Origin: Candidatus Thiocaldithrix dubininis | GTDB lineage: Bacteria > Pseudomonadota > Gammaproteobacteria > Thiotrichales > Thiotrichaceae | NCBI GenBank assembly: GCA_029972135.1 | Contig: CP124755.1 | Coordinates: forward strand, 310,001-374,000 | Reading direction: 5' to 3' | Length of the DNA stretch: 64,000 bases | In this document: positions 10,059-20,827 of the stretch, piece by piece | How the letters are laid out: each line of letters begins with the position of its first letter | How positions within the stretch are numbered: the stretch's first letter is position 1 | Program-made: the position numbers and the translations under genes | The notes under the pieces: model-generated | The model's database searches: none | What the model saw: the letters and a program-made list of their open reading frames with translations, nothing else | What the model was told of the DNA's origin: nothing

Positions 10059-10546
10059 AAGCGATTATTGACTTTTTCAATAGGTTGGTTGGCGGCGAAA
10101 GGTAACTCTGTGCTGGGTTCGGCGGTTATGCCTGTAAAGCCACGGTAGAACAAATTATTAACTCGGGCGTTATAGCTCGATTTGGTGGCTTGCGTATGCA
10201 TTGGTTTAGGTTCAACTAAAATTAAATCAGGTAACGTTTTGTTGGGTGACAACTCCAATAAACGCAGTGCTGTTTCATGATCCACTTGGCTGTCGGCTTT
10301 AAATAAACTAACACCCCGTTCGATAAATGACCATGTACCGCCCATGCAACCCGCTAAGGCTTGAATCGCTGCTTTGCCTACCGCCCGTTTATACACACAA
10401 TGGGTAATTTCACCTTTTTGTACTGCAATTCGGCAAGAAGCATTTTCTAAGGTAGCGACTAGAAAAATACCCGTTTTGTTTTCAGACAAAATCGTATCTA
10501 AGGCGTTTAAAACGTCGTAACGTGTGGGAATGCTAGTGTGAGCCAT
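10043..10546 (-). CDS. Uncharacterised protein with duplicated C-terminal VNN-x-FYRG motif
   Basis: 167 residues, no signal peptide or membrane helix, family not recognised with confidence. The first 100 residues alternate strand and helix (KTGIFLVATLENASCRIAVQKGEITHCVY, then GKAAIQALAG and GTWSFIERG), which recalls the DUF4388/PATAN-type modules of signalling proteins. The last 50 residues contain the same short motif twice: VNNLFYRG and, as the very last residues, VNNRFYRG. The gene overlaps the convergent mak by 16 bases and lies upstream of, and reads towards, mak's end. Function unknown; the repeated tail may be a docking peptide (inference). Confidence 0.65.
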   Translation of the reverse strand: MAHTSIPTRYDVLNALDTILSENKTGIFLVATLENASCRIAVQKGEITHCVYKRAVGKAAIQALAGCMGGTWSFIERGVSLFKADSQVDHETALRLLELSPNKTLPDLILVEPKPMHTQATKSSYNARVNNLFYRGFTGITAEPSTELPFAANQPIEKVNNRFYRGS

Positions 10547-10602
10547 GGGTTTGTTCTCTTATAGCTTGTTGCACTGCAATAAATGCAAGATTTAAGCCAA
10601 GC

Positions 10603-11400
10603 TTATAATTTTGATAAATAATTAACCAATGTAATAAGCGAGCCATCCGATTTGAGTTCAATAGTACGCCAAGCAGGTTGGTCGGACGCTAATGCAAAGA
10701 CGGGATGATTCGCTTGCAATTGAATGCTAGTGGCGGGTGTACCGTAAATTGGTATACAACGCCCATTCGCAAACCGATGTACAGTATAGTATTCATGATG
10801 AATATGCCCATGAAATACTGCTTTTACTTGGGGGAAAGGGGCTAGGGTTTGCCAGAATGCCGCCTTTTGTTGCAAGCCCATAACATCCATCCAAGCGCTG
10901 TTAATTAACTCAGGCTGGTGATGCATAAAAATAATGGCATAGGCGTCGGCGGGTAATTGCGCAAGCTGTTGTTGTAAATTTGCAAGCTGTTCAGCGCTTA
11001 AATGCCCATCGGAATGATTGGGTTTACTGGTATCCAGTAGCAAGATAAACCATTGATCAAATTGCACTATGCTAGGGCAACTGACCCGCCCATTTAAGCC
11101 TTGTTGCATTAAATGAGGTTGATCATGATTACCGGGCAAGGCGTAAGTAGGAATTGGCAAAACGTGTAACAGTTGATTGAGACGTTGATAAGTAGCTAAT
11201 GTTTCAGCTTGTGCTAAATCACCGCTAATAATTAAAGCCTCAGCCGCTTGCGATGCTTCGCCTAATTGTTGTTGAAAATGTGCTAATACACGTTGCAGGG
11301 ATAGATTAGGATAAACGGGTAATGCCGACCATTCTAAAGCGAGTTGATCATCCGCATAACAATGCGTATCCGTAATTTGCCACAAACGTAGAGTATTCAT
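10603..11400 (-). CDS. cpdA: Metallophosphoesterase, CpdA-like 3',5'-cyclic-AMP phosphodiesterase
   Basis: A 265-residue calcineurin-type phosphoesterase with the full metal set: Asp11-x-His13 in ITDTH, GDLAQ, GNHD, HH-x-PE and GHIHHE. The D-T-H start, the SLQRVLAHF helix and the overall length match CpdA, which hydrolyses cAMP to AMP in the cytoplasm. Related enzymes of this class can have other small phosphoester substrates, so specificity is inferred. Ten bases separate it from the upstream amidase gene (11410), so co-transcription is likely although the functions are unrelated. Confidence 0.85.
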   Translation of the reverse strand: MNTLRLWQITDTHCYADDQLALEWSALPVYPNLSLQRVLAHFQQQLGEASQAAEALIISGDLAQAETLATYQRLNQLLHVLPIPTYALPGNHDQPHLMQQGLNGRVSCPSIVQFDQWFILLLDTSKPNHSDGHLSAEQLANLQQQLAQLPADAYAIIFMHHQPELINSAWMDVMGLQQKAAFWQTLAPFPQVKAVFHGHIHHEYYTVHRFANGRCIPIYGTPATSIQLQANHPVFALASDQPAWRTIELKSDGSLITLVNYLSKL

Positions 11401-11409
11401 AGAGCTTAC

Positions 11410-12663
11410 TTATGCTGCGCGTTGATTACCGCTAGCATACGCGACTTGATAACGTTTGACGCCCTTAAACATTGCATTTGCCAATTTTTGTTGGTAAGCC
11501 CCGGTTCTTAAACGTTTTTCTTCAGATGGATTGCTAATAAATGCGGTTTCAACCAACATAGATGGAATATCTGGCGAGCGTAATACCACAAATTGCGCGC
11601 TTTCCACTTGGCTACGCAATGGCGTAGCGATTTGCCGTAATTCGGCCAAAACACCTTTAGCCCCATTTAAGCTACGATCTAGCATAGCGTTTTGGCTTAA
11701 ATCCAATAACACAGAAGCAAGACGGTTTTGGGTATCGCTTAAATTACGGTCGCCAAATTTTAACTCATACGAGTTTTCGCTTTCTGCCAATAAACGTGCT
11801 GCTTCACTCGAAGCTCCATTTTTCGACAGAATATACACGGATGACCCACTTAAACTAGAACGGGGGTTGGCATCCGCATGAATCGAAATAAATAAATCTG
11901 CTTTGTATTGATGCGCAATATCCATACGGGAACGTAAAGGAATAAACGTATCAGAGTCACGCGTGAGTATGGCTTTCATGCCTTTTTCACGATTAATCTG
12001 TGTTCGCAATTTACGCGCAATTTCCAAAACAACATCTTTTTCTTGTGTACCGTTGCGGCCTATCGCGCCTGGATCTTTACCGCCGTGTCCGGGGTCGATA
12101 ACCACAATAAATTTGCCTTTAGTTGGTGTACCGCTGAGCGACTCTACAGGTTTTGCAGTTTTGGGATTGGCACTTGCTTTATTTTCTTTAGTGGCAACAG
12201 GCGTTGCTTTGCTGGTGGTTTTACCAGTAGGTGTTAAGGCAATTTCTAAAACGTAGTTGCCTGCGCTTTGTTTAGTTAATGTGCTTTTGGCATTCACAGC
12301 TTGGGTCATATCCAACACAATGCGTAGACTGCCATCGGGACGTTCGGCATACCGAATAGCTTTGAGCGGAGGGCGGTCGTGTACGCCTTGTTTAAGTTGC
12401 CCTTGAATGCCGGTATTGGTTAAATCTACCACCACCCGGTTTGGGCCAGTTAAGGTAAAGACTTTATAAGTGGCGGAAGCGTCTAGAAATAAAGAAAACA
12501 CCATTAGTTCGGTATTACCGACTAATTTAGCATTAACCAAATGCGCTTTTTTAGTGCTGGAAAACGTGCCGGGCGCAGCCGCAAGCCCACCTGCCGCAAT
12601 GACACTGGCTAACGCGCCTAATTTGAGCATAAAACCCCGACGGGTCTGATTATCGCTATTCAT
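11410..12663 (-). CDS. amiC: N-acetylmuramoyl-L-alanine amidase, Tat-exported, AMIN domain
   Basis: A 417-residue periplasmic amidase that cleaves the amide between MurNAc and the stem peptide during septum splitting. A twin-arginine signal (Arg8-Arg9 in TRRGFM, followed by a hydrophobic stretch to about residue 35) is followed by an AMIN domain (about 40-145), a Lys/Thr/Ala-rich linker (148-182) and an Amidase_3 domain. Zinc ligands are His193 in DPGHGG, Glu208 and His262 in SIHADA; the catalytic Glu is in VETAFISN. The Tat signal favours AmiC-type over AmiB-type. Activation probably needs an EnvC/NlpD-like LytM protein. Confidence 0.93.
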   Translation of the reverse strand: MNSDNQTRRGFMLKLGALASVIAAGGLAAAPGTFSSTKKAHLVNAKLVGNTELMVFSLFLDASATYKVFTLTGPNRVVVDLTNTGIQGQLKQGVHDRPPLKAIRYAERPDGSLRIVLDMTQAVNAKSTLTKQSAGNYVLEIALTPTGKTTSKATPVATKENKASANPKTAKPVESLSGTPTKGKFIVVIDPGHGGKDPGAIGRNGTQEKDVVLEIARKLRTQINREKGMKAILTRDSDTFIPLRSRMDIAHQYKADLFISIHADANPRSSLSGSSVYILSKNGASSEAARLLAESENSYELKFGDRNLSDTQNRLASVLLDLSQNAMLDRSLNGAKGVLAELRQIATPLRSQVESAQFVVLRSPDIPSMLVETAFISNPSEEKRLRTGAYQQKLANAMFKGVKRYQVAYASGNQRAA

Positions 12664-12821
12664 GACCGAGACTCATATATATTTGAATTTACAGGCAAAC
12701 CCTTAACCTTACCCCATTGTTACCTGTCGTTAGATTTTGATTAGGTCAGAGATGTATACCCTTTTAGTATTAAACTATAAGAATACGTTTTTCAAGTAAA
12801 TTTTTACAATAGTCTTTTAAG

Positions 12822-13256
12822 CTATTGATTATGATTAAAAATCAGGTTTACTTTGCGCTGTAAATGCTTGTGTTGAATATGGACTTGTAAATCAGCCGAC
12901 GGTAACAAATCAGCCGCCTTTTCCGGCCATTCAATTAAGCACAAGTTGGCAGCTTGCAGATAATCGCGAATCCCCATGTATTCCAGCTCGTCCGGCTCGG
13001 CTAAACGGTATAAATCAAAATGATAAATCGCACGTTCAGCAATCTGATAAGGTTCAACAAGGGTATAAGTAGGACTTTTGACCACGCCTTGATAACCTAA
13101 GTTCCGTAATAAACCACGCACTAAGGTGGTTTTACCTGCACCTAAATCACCGTGTAAGGTAATTAAGCCGCCTTTTGGAAAATAATCAGCAATTTGTGCA
13201 CCCAAGGCCAACATAGCAGCTTCGTCGCAAATAGTTAAAGTTTGGTTTGAAAACAT
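12822..13256 (-). CDS. tsaE: tRNA threonylcarbamoyladenosine biosynthesis ATPase TsaE
   Basis: A 144-residue P-loop protein that works with TsaB, TsaD and TsaC in making t6A37 in ANN-decoding tRNAs. The Walker A is GDLGAGKTT (36-44), followed by SPTYTLVEPY, FDLYRL-x-EPDELEYMG and IEWPEKA, all typical of TsaE (formerly YjeE). The gene starts 10 bases after the nnr stop, the conserved nnr-tsaE-amidase neighbourhood of gammaproteobacteria, here with the amidase 159 bases downstream. Confidence 0.96.
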   Translation of the reverse strand: MFSNQTLTICDEAAMLALGAQIADYFPKGGLITLHGDLGAGKTTLVRGLLRNLGYQGVVKSPTYTLVEPYQIAERAIYHFDLYRLAEPDELEYMGIRDYLQAANLCLIEWPEKAADLLPSADLQVHIQHKHLQRKVNLIFNHNQ

Positions 13257-13265
13257 GAATAAGTA

Positions 13266-14750
13266 TTATGGATTAACAACAGTACGAATAAAGCTCAGCA
13301 TATCAGAAGCGATTAAACCGCGTTCACCTTGTTGGGCAGCTAAATCGCCTGCCTGTGCATGAATGAATACACCTAATGCAGCAGCCTCAAATAAGGCAAA
13401 ACCTTGCGCTAATAAAGCGGTAATAATACCGGTTAATAAGTCACCCATACCCCCCGATGCCATTCCGGGATTACCATCAATACAAAATGCACATTGTGTT
13501 GCTGAGGCTACAATGGAGCCTGCGCCTTTTAGCACGACAACACCGCCATAACGTTGTTGCAGCAGTTGAGCGGTAGCTATACGGTCAGCCTCAATAGCTT
13601 GTGTGGTTGTGCCTAGTAAGCGAGTGGCTTCAGTGGGATGTGGCGTTAAAATCCAATCGCTGCGTTCATGTGGTTGTTGCGCCAATAAGTTTAAGGCATC
13701 TGCATCTAACACACGGCAAGTCGCTGAACTACTTAGCAGGTCAAACCAATGCTGCCCCCAAGCGTTTTGCCCTAAGCCCGGGCCAATCCCCAGCGCATTA
13801 GCCGTATACAGACGATCAGCAATCACATTGTCATTTGTGGCTGTTGCTGCTAACACCATCAGTTCTGGTTGGGTAACATTTAAAAAGGGCGCATGGGCTT
13901 CATGGGTAATAATAGAGACTAAGCCGCTGCCGGTACGTAAGGCGGCTTGCCCTGCTAATTGAATCGCCCCACTCATTCCCGCATTGCCACCAATTAATAC
14001 ACTGCGTCCAAAATGGCCTTTATGGGCAGAACGTTTACGTTTAGGCAAGGCTTGGTGCAAGTAATTGTCGTCTAAAATAAAGTTTTGTGTTGTAACTGCT
14101 TGGTAAACCGCCTTAGGCAAATCCAAATTAGCTAAGACTAACTCACCGCAATAATCACGCGCTTGCCCGGTTAATAAGCCTTGCTTCCATGCAATAAAGG
14201 TGACGGTTACATTGGCTTGAATTGCTATGGGTAGCGGTTGTCCCGTATCGCTATTTAAACCAGAAGGCACATCTACCGCTAAAATAGGCTGTGGCTGTGC
14301 GTTAAGTTGTTGCACAACCTGTAAGTAGCTGTCACTGAGCGGGCGGCTTAAGCCTGTGCCAAGTAGCGCGTCGACATAGACATCTGCTGAACTTAATGTG
14401 CCTGCGTAAGCAATGGCGTCTTCACCTAATGCCACATAATTTTGATAAGCCTGCTGGGCATCAGCTTGTAAACAATGCGGGTCACTTAGGCTAATAACAT
14501 CCACTTCCAAGCCTGCTTGCTGGGCTAAACGTGCCAACACATAGCCATCACCTGCATTATTGCCCGCGCCACAAATTACGCAAATGGTTTGGGTATTCGG
14601 CCAATAATTAATTAAGTTTTCAAAAGCGGCTTGCGCGGCACGATACATAAGCTCATAGCCTGCAATGCCTTGCCGCTGAATTGCAATTTGATCAAGTTGA
14701 CGTACTTGGGCTGTAGTGTAAACGGCAGTTTGTGGAGTAAGGGTAACCAT
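13266..14750 (-). CDS. nnr: Bifunctional NAD(P)H-hydrate epimerase / ADP-dependent dehydratase
   Basis: A 494-residue metabolite-repair enzyme that restores NAD(P)H from its hydrated forms. The N-terminal epimerase half (about 1-215) has VICGAGNNAGDGYVLARL and the catalytic-pocket DALLGTGL. The C-terminal ribokinase-like dehydratase half (about 225-494) has HKGHFGRSVLIGG, LTPHPTEATRLL and the GNPGMASGGMGD-x-LTG nucleotide site. Both halves look complete. It is first in the nnr-tsaE pair; the upstream phosphoethanolamine transferase gene is separated from it by a hairpin terminator. Confidence 0.96.
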   Translation of the reverse strand: MVTLTPQTAVYTTAQVRQLDQIAIQRQGIAGYELMYRAAQAAFENLINYWPNTQTICVICGAGNNAGDGYVLARLAQQAGLEVDVISLSDPHCLQADAQQAYQNYVALGEDAIAYAGTLSSADVYVDALLGTGLSRPLSDSYLQVVQQLNAQPQPILAVDVPSGLNSDTGQPLPIAIQANVTVTFIAWKQGLLTGQARDYCGELVLANLDLPKAVYQAVTTQNFILDDNYLHQALPKRKRSAHKGHFGRSVLIGGNAGMSGAIQLAGQAALRTGSGLVSIITHEAHAPFLNVTQPELMVLAATATNDNVIADRLYTANALGIGPGLGQNAWGQHWFDLLSSSATCRVLDADALNLLAQQPHERSDWILTPHPTEATRLLGTTTQAIEADRIATAQLLQQRYGGVVVLKGAGSIVASATQCAFCIDGNPGMASGGMGDLLTGIITALLAQGFALFEAAALGVFIHAQAGDLAAQQGERGLIASDMLSFIRTVVNP

Positions 14751-14764
14751 AAGTGTGTATATAT

Positions 14765-14792
14765 AAAAAAGGCGATAGCTTGACTATCGCCT
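14765..14792 (-). terminator. Rho-independent terminator after the phosphoethanolamine transferase gene
   Basis: A perfect 9-bp stem (14770-14778 with 14784-14792, AGGCGATAG/CTATCGCCT) with a 5-base loop. On the minus strand it is followed by a run of T. It ends transcription coming from 16424 before nnr. Confidence 0.85.
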
Positions 14793-14822
14793 AGGTACAT
14801 GCGCTTGGCAATTAACCAAAGC

Positions 14823-16424
14823 TTATTTGAGCTTTAACAAATCTAACTCAGGTTGATAAATCGAGGTTTGCACATTAAATGCGCCTAACAACGTATGTGA
14901 TAAGAAATCATGTGATACCGCTTTATCTTGCTGGGCTTTTAAGGTGTCGACGCTTAAGTTACGGGTTTGTGCATAATCTGGCGACATCCACCACAACATA
15001 GGAATATGGGTTTGCGCTGCTGGAGCAATCGCATAAGGCAATGCATGTAAATACACGCCATTTTCGCCTAAAGATTCGCCATGATCCGAGGCATATAACA
15101 TAAAGCTTTCTGCATTCGGCTGAGTTTTTTGTAAGCGCTCAACAATGCCCGCTAAAATTTTATCGCTGTATACAATCGTATTGTCGTAGGCATTGATAAT
15201 TTGCTGGCTTTCGCAATTTTGTGGGGTATTGTTCGCACAATACGGCGTAAAAGTCGCTTGATCGGCGGGGTAACGCTTGTAATAAGCCGGACCATGACTG
15301 CCTAACATATGCAAGACAATCAAAGTATCAGATTTGATAGTTGGTAGAATTTCATCTAATTGCTGTAATAAATAATCGTCTTGCGCTTCTTCACCCGCAC
15401 TACTGGCACGCTGATCCGCTTTCGGTAGACGATCACAAACCCCTTTACAACCAGAATTATTATCAATCCAAATCGCATTAACGCCCGCCAGTTTTAAAGC
15501 ATCCAATACGTTGGATTGTTCATTGGCTAAGTCTGGTGTGTAATCTTCACGATTTAAAAACGAGAACATACACGGTACAGAGAACGCGGTAGATGTACCG
15601 CAAGAACTCGCCTGTTTAAACGTAACTAAATCGGAAATTTGACTTAGTACAGGGTTAGTGGGGCGGTTATAGCCATTTAAGGCAAAGTGATCCGCACGCG
15701 CGGTTTCACCCACCACCATAATGCCAATCGTTGGTTTCGTACCGATCTTTTGTTGTTTAGCATCGGTAGCCAGTGGTTTAAATACGGGTGGGGCTTTGTG
15801 CATACGGTGATAAAGCTGCACGCTAGAAGCAATAGCGTATACGGGCGTGATATAAGAACGAATGTCCCGATTTAGGCGGGTGAAGTAAATAACATATTTG
15901 TAGTTGGCAAAGAGTAAACCGCCCGTAACTGCTGCAATGCTTAATAGGGCTAATAGGCGTTGTGCATTATCTTTTAACCACGTTTGCGGTTTAACCTCTG
16001 TTAACGCGAGCAAGGCTAAGGGAGGAGCGCTAAATAAGACAACATGTTTAATTAAGCTCCATGACAACAAATCCATCGCTTCATGTGTGTTGGCTTCTTT
16101 AACATTATCTACCATATTGCGTAACATTTCGGCATCGAAAATCGTGCCTAAATCTTGCGTAAAATAACCCAATACCGCAGACAAGATAGCCAGCAATGCA
16201 AGCACAGGTTTCAAGAAACGTCTTTGCCCAAACACAAATACAATAACGCTTAGAATGAACAGCAGTAAGCCAAATAAAGCCAAAGTATAAGCAAAACCAT
16301 TCAAGCTACTGATTGAGAGTTTATCGGTGAGTAGACCCCAAAATTTGATATTATTGATTAGTAGTACAACAGCAAGCACTGACAAACTTAAATTTGTCGG
16401 TGCTAAGACAAGTTTTTTGACCAA
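14823..16424 (-). CDS. eptA: Lipid A phosphoethanolamine transferase (EptA family)
   Basis: A 533-residue inner-membrane enzyme that transfers phosphoethanolamine from phosphatidylethanolamine to lipid A, lowering negative surface charge and polymyxin sensitivity. Five hydrophobic segments occupy roughly 10-180, followed by a periplasmic alkaline-phosphatase-like domain. Metal ligand Glu240 lies in VVGETARADHF and the nucleophile is Thr279 in SCGTSTAFSVPC; ASDHGES and the C-terminal catalytic His/Asp are present. The Cys pairs expected for domain disulfides are visible (SCGTS...VPC, NSGCKGVC). Family members can also modify other envelope glycans, so lipid A is inferred. A leader with alternative hairpins precedes it. 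Confidence 0.92.
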   Translation of the reverse strand: MVKKLVLAPTNLSLSVLAVVLLINNIKFWGLLTDKLSISSLNGFAYTLALFGLLLFILSVIVFVFGQRRFLKPVLALLAILSAVLGYFTQDLGTIFDAEMLRNMVDNVKEANTHEAMDLLSWSLIKHVVLFSAPPLALLALTEVKPQTWLKDNAQRLLALLSIAAVTGGLLFANYKYVIYFTRLNRDIRSYITPVYAIASSVQLYHRMHKAPPVFKPLATDAKQQKIGTKPTIGIMVVGETARADHFALNGYNRPTNPVLSQISDLVTFKQASSCGTSTAFSVPCMFSFLNREDYTPDLANEQSNVLDALKLAGVNAIWIDNNSGCKGVCDRLPKADQRASSAGEEAQDDYLLQQLDEILPTIKSDTLIVLHMLGSHGPAYYKRYPADQATFTPYCANNTPQNCESQQIINAYDNTIVYSDKILAGIVERLQKTQPNAESFMLYASDHGESLGENGVYLHALPYAIAPAAQTHIPMLWWMSPDYAQTRNLSVDTLKAQQDKAVSHDFLSHTLLGAFNVQTSIYQPELDLLKLK

Positions 16425-16444
16425 CAGACAGTACCCTAAGAACG

Positions 16445-16507
16445 CAAGTAATTAAGTCCGGCAATATGCCTAACTACAAGTAAATTGTACTAGGGTTACT
16501 TGCCGGA
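16445..16507 (-). repeat. Overlapping inverted repeats in the leader between thiC and eptA
   Basis: TCCGGCAA (16457-16464) can pair with TTGCCGGA (16500-16507), while CAAGTAA (16477-16483, repeated at 16445-16451) can pair with TTACTTG (16496-16502). The two pairings share 16500-16502, so they partly exclude each other. No U run follows either, so this is not a plain terminator. The element lies between the thiC stop and the eptA start on the transcribed strand. Confidence 0.4.
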
Positions 16508-16543
16508 AATAATGCATTTTAAGACATTTGTCTAATAGACGTT

Positions 16544-18436
<1,893 letters not shown>

Positions 18437-18465
18437 TTACTCCAAATTATAGACACAGGTTGCCT

Positions 18466-18545
18466 TTAAGCATTCCCTGCGTCGGTATGATCCGTATCAG
18501 GTTCTAAGGGTGTATTCTCAGTCCAAGCGGACACCCCCAGCTTTT
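18466..18545 (-). promoter_or_regulatory. TPP riboswitch (THI element) upstream of thiC
   Basis: Read on the minus strand it contains the conserved blocks GGGGGTGTCCGC, CTGAGAATACACCC, GAACCTGATACGGATCAT and CGACGCAGGGAA, which form the pyrimidine and pyrophosphate sensor helices. About 30 bases separate the aptamer from the thiC start, leaving little room for a long terminator stem, so control by masking the ribosome site is likely (inference). Matches the known class strongly. Confidence 0.96.
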
Positions 18546-18732
18546 AAACGCACAATGTAACAGAAACGCCTATTGGACGGTATAAAACTGCTAAGTTCTA
18601 CAAGGTTATGCTGGGTTTATTCAGCGGAAAATTATAGCACTTCACATAAGTTTGCTTGTCTGTACTGCGCGCTTTATTGTAAAACGCCTGAATGAGTATT
18701 TAGTGAGTGTTAAGCTCAAACCCGAGGCGTTT

Positions 18733-18921
18733 ATGTTCAAATGGTTGATTAATGGGCTAACCGATATTTTAATAGCTTTATTAGTCTCGACTTTAATTTT
18801 GGCGTATAGCGCCAGCCATTATCCTCAATATTTTCCCGCAAAATTTTATCATTATTGGCCGATTAAATTGCAAACGCCGCCCAAATCTGCACCCACAAGC
18901 CAGATGCAAGTTAATGCATAA
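18733..18921 (+). CDS. Small single-span membrane protein, hypothetical
   Basis: From ATG at 18733 it encodes 62 residues. A hydrophobic segment (about 6-30, LINGLTDILIALLVSTLILAYS) is followed by a polar Pro-rich C-terminus with aromatic residues (HYPQYFPAKFYHYWP). This start is chosen over an upstream ATG at 18652 because GAGG lies 5 bases before it and the upstream reading adds a non-conserved basic stretch. It sits between the divergent thiC riboswitch and rnpB. Family not recognised; no function proposed. Confidence 0.5.
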   Translation: MFKWLINGLTDILIALLVSTLILAYSASHYPQYFPAKFYHYWPIKLQTPPKSAPTSQMQVNA

Positions 18922-18940
18922 TCTGTTAAGGTTCGCCCCC

Positions 18941-19285
<345 letters not shown>

Positions 19286-19619
19286 TTTTATTTTATTAAA
19301 GTTCAACCCCGCGTTATATCTTACGTTGGGTTGATAAAATCAATTAAAAGTAAGTTATTTTGTTTTATCAAAATATTTAATTTTTAAGCAATTTTGCTAG
19401 TAAATGGGGGTTAGTGCGGAATAGCGTTGACACATTTTAGCTGTCTACCTATATTCCCATTCACTCTAACTATTTCCTTCCTATAAAATAGACTGCTTAT
19501 TTTGCTTACTGGGATTAGGCGTGTTGGTTTAAGTTACGCGTTAAACCATGATTATGACTTTTTTATTTGCACTAGTTAAACTTATCAACAGGGTTAAGTT
19601 ATTGGTACGGTATTGATTA
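19286..19619. other. Intergenic region between rnpB and rsmH; no mraZ
   Basis: 334 bases without a gene. It contains an inverted repeat (TTGATAAAA at 19331-19339 and TTTTATCAA at 19363-19371) and the dcw promoter listed separately. In many relatives mraZ occupies this place; no open frame resembling it exists on either strand. Only two isolated TGGG motifs are seen, not the regularly spaced array that MraZ binds. Confidence 0.7.
19427..19455 (+). promoter_or_regulatory. Sigma-70 promoter of the division and cell-wall cluster
   Basis: TTGACA (19427-19432), a 17-base spacer and TATATT (19450-19455), one base from consensus. The predicted transcription start near 19462 leaves a leader of about 155 bases before rsmH, which opens the dcw operon. 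Confidence 0.75.
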
Positions 19620-20558
19620 ATGGCAGCAGAATATATTCATCACACCGTATTATTGCAGGAAGCGGTGCAAGCCTTAAATATAAAATCCGATGGGATTTAT
19701 ATTGATGGTACTTATGGGCGCGGTGGTCATAGCGCGTTAATTCTATCGAAACTCAATGAGAACGGTCGCTTATTAGTGATTGATAAAGACCCGCTCGCCA
19801 TTGCCCATGCGCAAGCGCTTGCTGAACGTGACCCGCGTGTGTTTGTTTGGCATGGCGCATTCTCTGAGTTTCCACAAGCCTTAGCTGAATTAAATTTGCC
19901 TGCGCAAGTAGATGGCTTGTTATTGGATTTAGGTGTGTCCTCGCCGCAACTGGATGAAGCCGAACGAGGCTTTAGTTTTATGCGAGATGGCGCACTGGAT
20001 ATGCGTATGGATACCTCGAGTGGTTTAAGTGCGGCTCAATGGCTTGCCGTTGCGCCGGAGAAAGAAATTGCCGATGTCTTATGGCAATACGGCGAAGAAC
20101 GCTTTTCTCGGCAAATTGCGCGTAAAATTATCGACGTACGTCAAGTACAAACCTTAGACACTACGCTAAAATTAGCCAGTTTAATCGAAACGGTAATCAA
20201 AAAGCGTGAACCCGGTAAACACCCTGCTACCCGCAGCTTTCAAGCGATTCGGATTAAAATTAATCAAGAATTGGAGCATGTGGAACAAGCTTTAGCCTCA
20301 GTTGTTGCACATTTAGCGCCGCAAGGCCGTTTGGTCGTGATTAGCTTTCACTCGTTAGAAGATCGTTTAGTGAAGCATTTTATCCGCTCATTTACTGAAC
20401 AACCTAAGTTGCCGAAGGGCTTGCCGATTATGCCTAGCCAAATGCAGCCGCCGCTACGTGCATTGGGTAAAGCATTGCGTCCTTCGGATGAGGAAGTAGC
20501 ACAAAATGTACGGGCGCGTAGTGCCATTATGCGAGTGGCTGAGCGGGTCGCGATATGA
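19620..20558 (+). CDS. rsmH: 16S rRNA (cytosine1402-N4)-methyltransferase
   Basis: RsmH (MraW) N4-methylates C1402 in the decoding centre of the small subunit. The 312-residue protein has the early HHTVLLQEAV segment, SAM motif YIDGTYGRGGHS (27-38), DLGVSSPQLD, GERGFSF-type loop (AERGFSFMRDGALDMRMD) and FHSLEDRLVK near the end. It is the first gene of the dcw cluster here because mraZ is missing. The stop overlaps ftsL by 4 bases (ATGA). Confidence 0.98.
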   Translation: MAAEYIHHTVLLQEAVQALNIKSDGIYIDGTYGRGGHSALILSKLNENGRLLVIDKDPLAIAHAQALAERDPRVFVWHGAFSEFPQALAELNLPAQVDGLLLDLGVSSPQLDEAERGFSFMRDGALDMRMDTSSGLSAAQWLAVAPEKEIADVLWQYGEERFSRQIARKIIDVRQVQTLDTTLKLASLIETVIKKREPGKHPATRSFQAIRIKINQELEHVEQALASVVAHLAPQGRLVVISFHSLEDRLVKHFIRSFTEQPKLPKGLPIMPSQMQPPLRALGKALRPSDEEVAQNVRARSAIMRVAERVAI

Positions 20559-20827
20559 ATCGGGCAAATGTTTTAAGTTTGCTAGTGTTGTATATCATGG
20601 TGATTACTGCTGCATTATGGCTAGTGCAAAATCGGCATACCTCGCGCCAATTATTTATGGAATTACAGACGCTAGAAAAAGAACGAGATCGGCTTAGTGC
20701 AGAATGGAGTCGATTGAAATTAGAACAAAGTACCATCCTTAATCAGATTCGGGTAGATAATCGGGCTAAATCTGAATTAGGTATGCAAAAACCCACCGCC
20801 GCACAAATAAAGGTTATTAACGAGTGA
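20555..20827 (+). CDS. ftsL: Cell division protein FtsL
   Basis: A 90-residue bitopic protein: short cytoplasmic N-terminus, one membrane helix (about 5-24), then a periplasmic leucine-zipper-like coiled coil (about 30-65, LFMELQTLEKERDRLSAEW). It forms the FtsQLB complex that activates FtsWI septal synthesis. Sequence conservation in the family is low; position between rsmH and ftsI and the topology decide the call. ATGA overlap upstream, and its TGA overlaps the GTG of ftsI. Confidence 0.95.
   Translation: MNRANVLSLLVLYIMVITAALWLVQNRHTSRQLFMELQTLEKERDRLSAEWSRLKLEQSTILNQIRVDNRAKSELGMQKPTAAQIKVINE

Noticed and set aside
13603..13962. 119-residue plus-strand frame inside nnr
   Set aside because: Shadow of the clearly coding minus strand.
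19331..19371. TTGATAAAA/TTTTATCAA repeat as the rnpB terminator
   Set aside because: A 23-base loop, no G+C-rich stem, and it starts about 45 bases past the rnpB end; it is more likely chance in A+T-rich DNA.
19286..19619. MraZ binding array
   Set aside because: Only two isolated TGGG motifs are present, not the regular repeats MraZ binds, and no mraZ gene is found.
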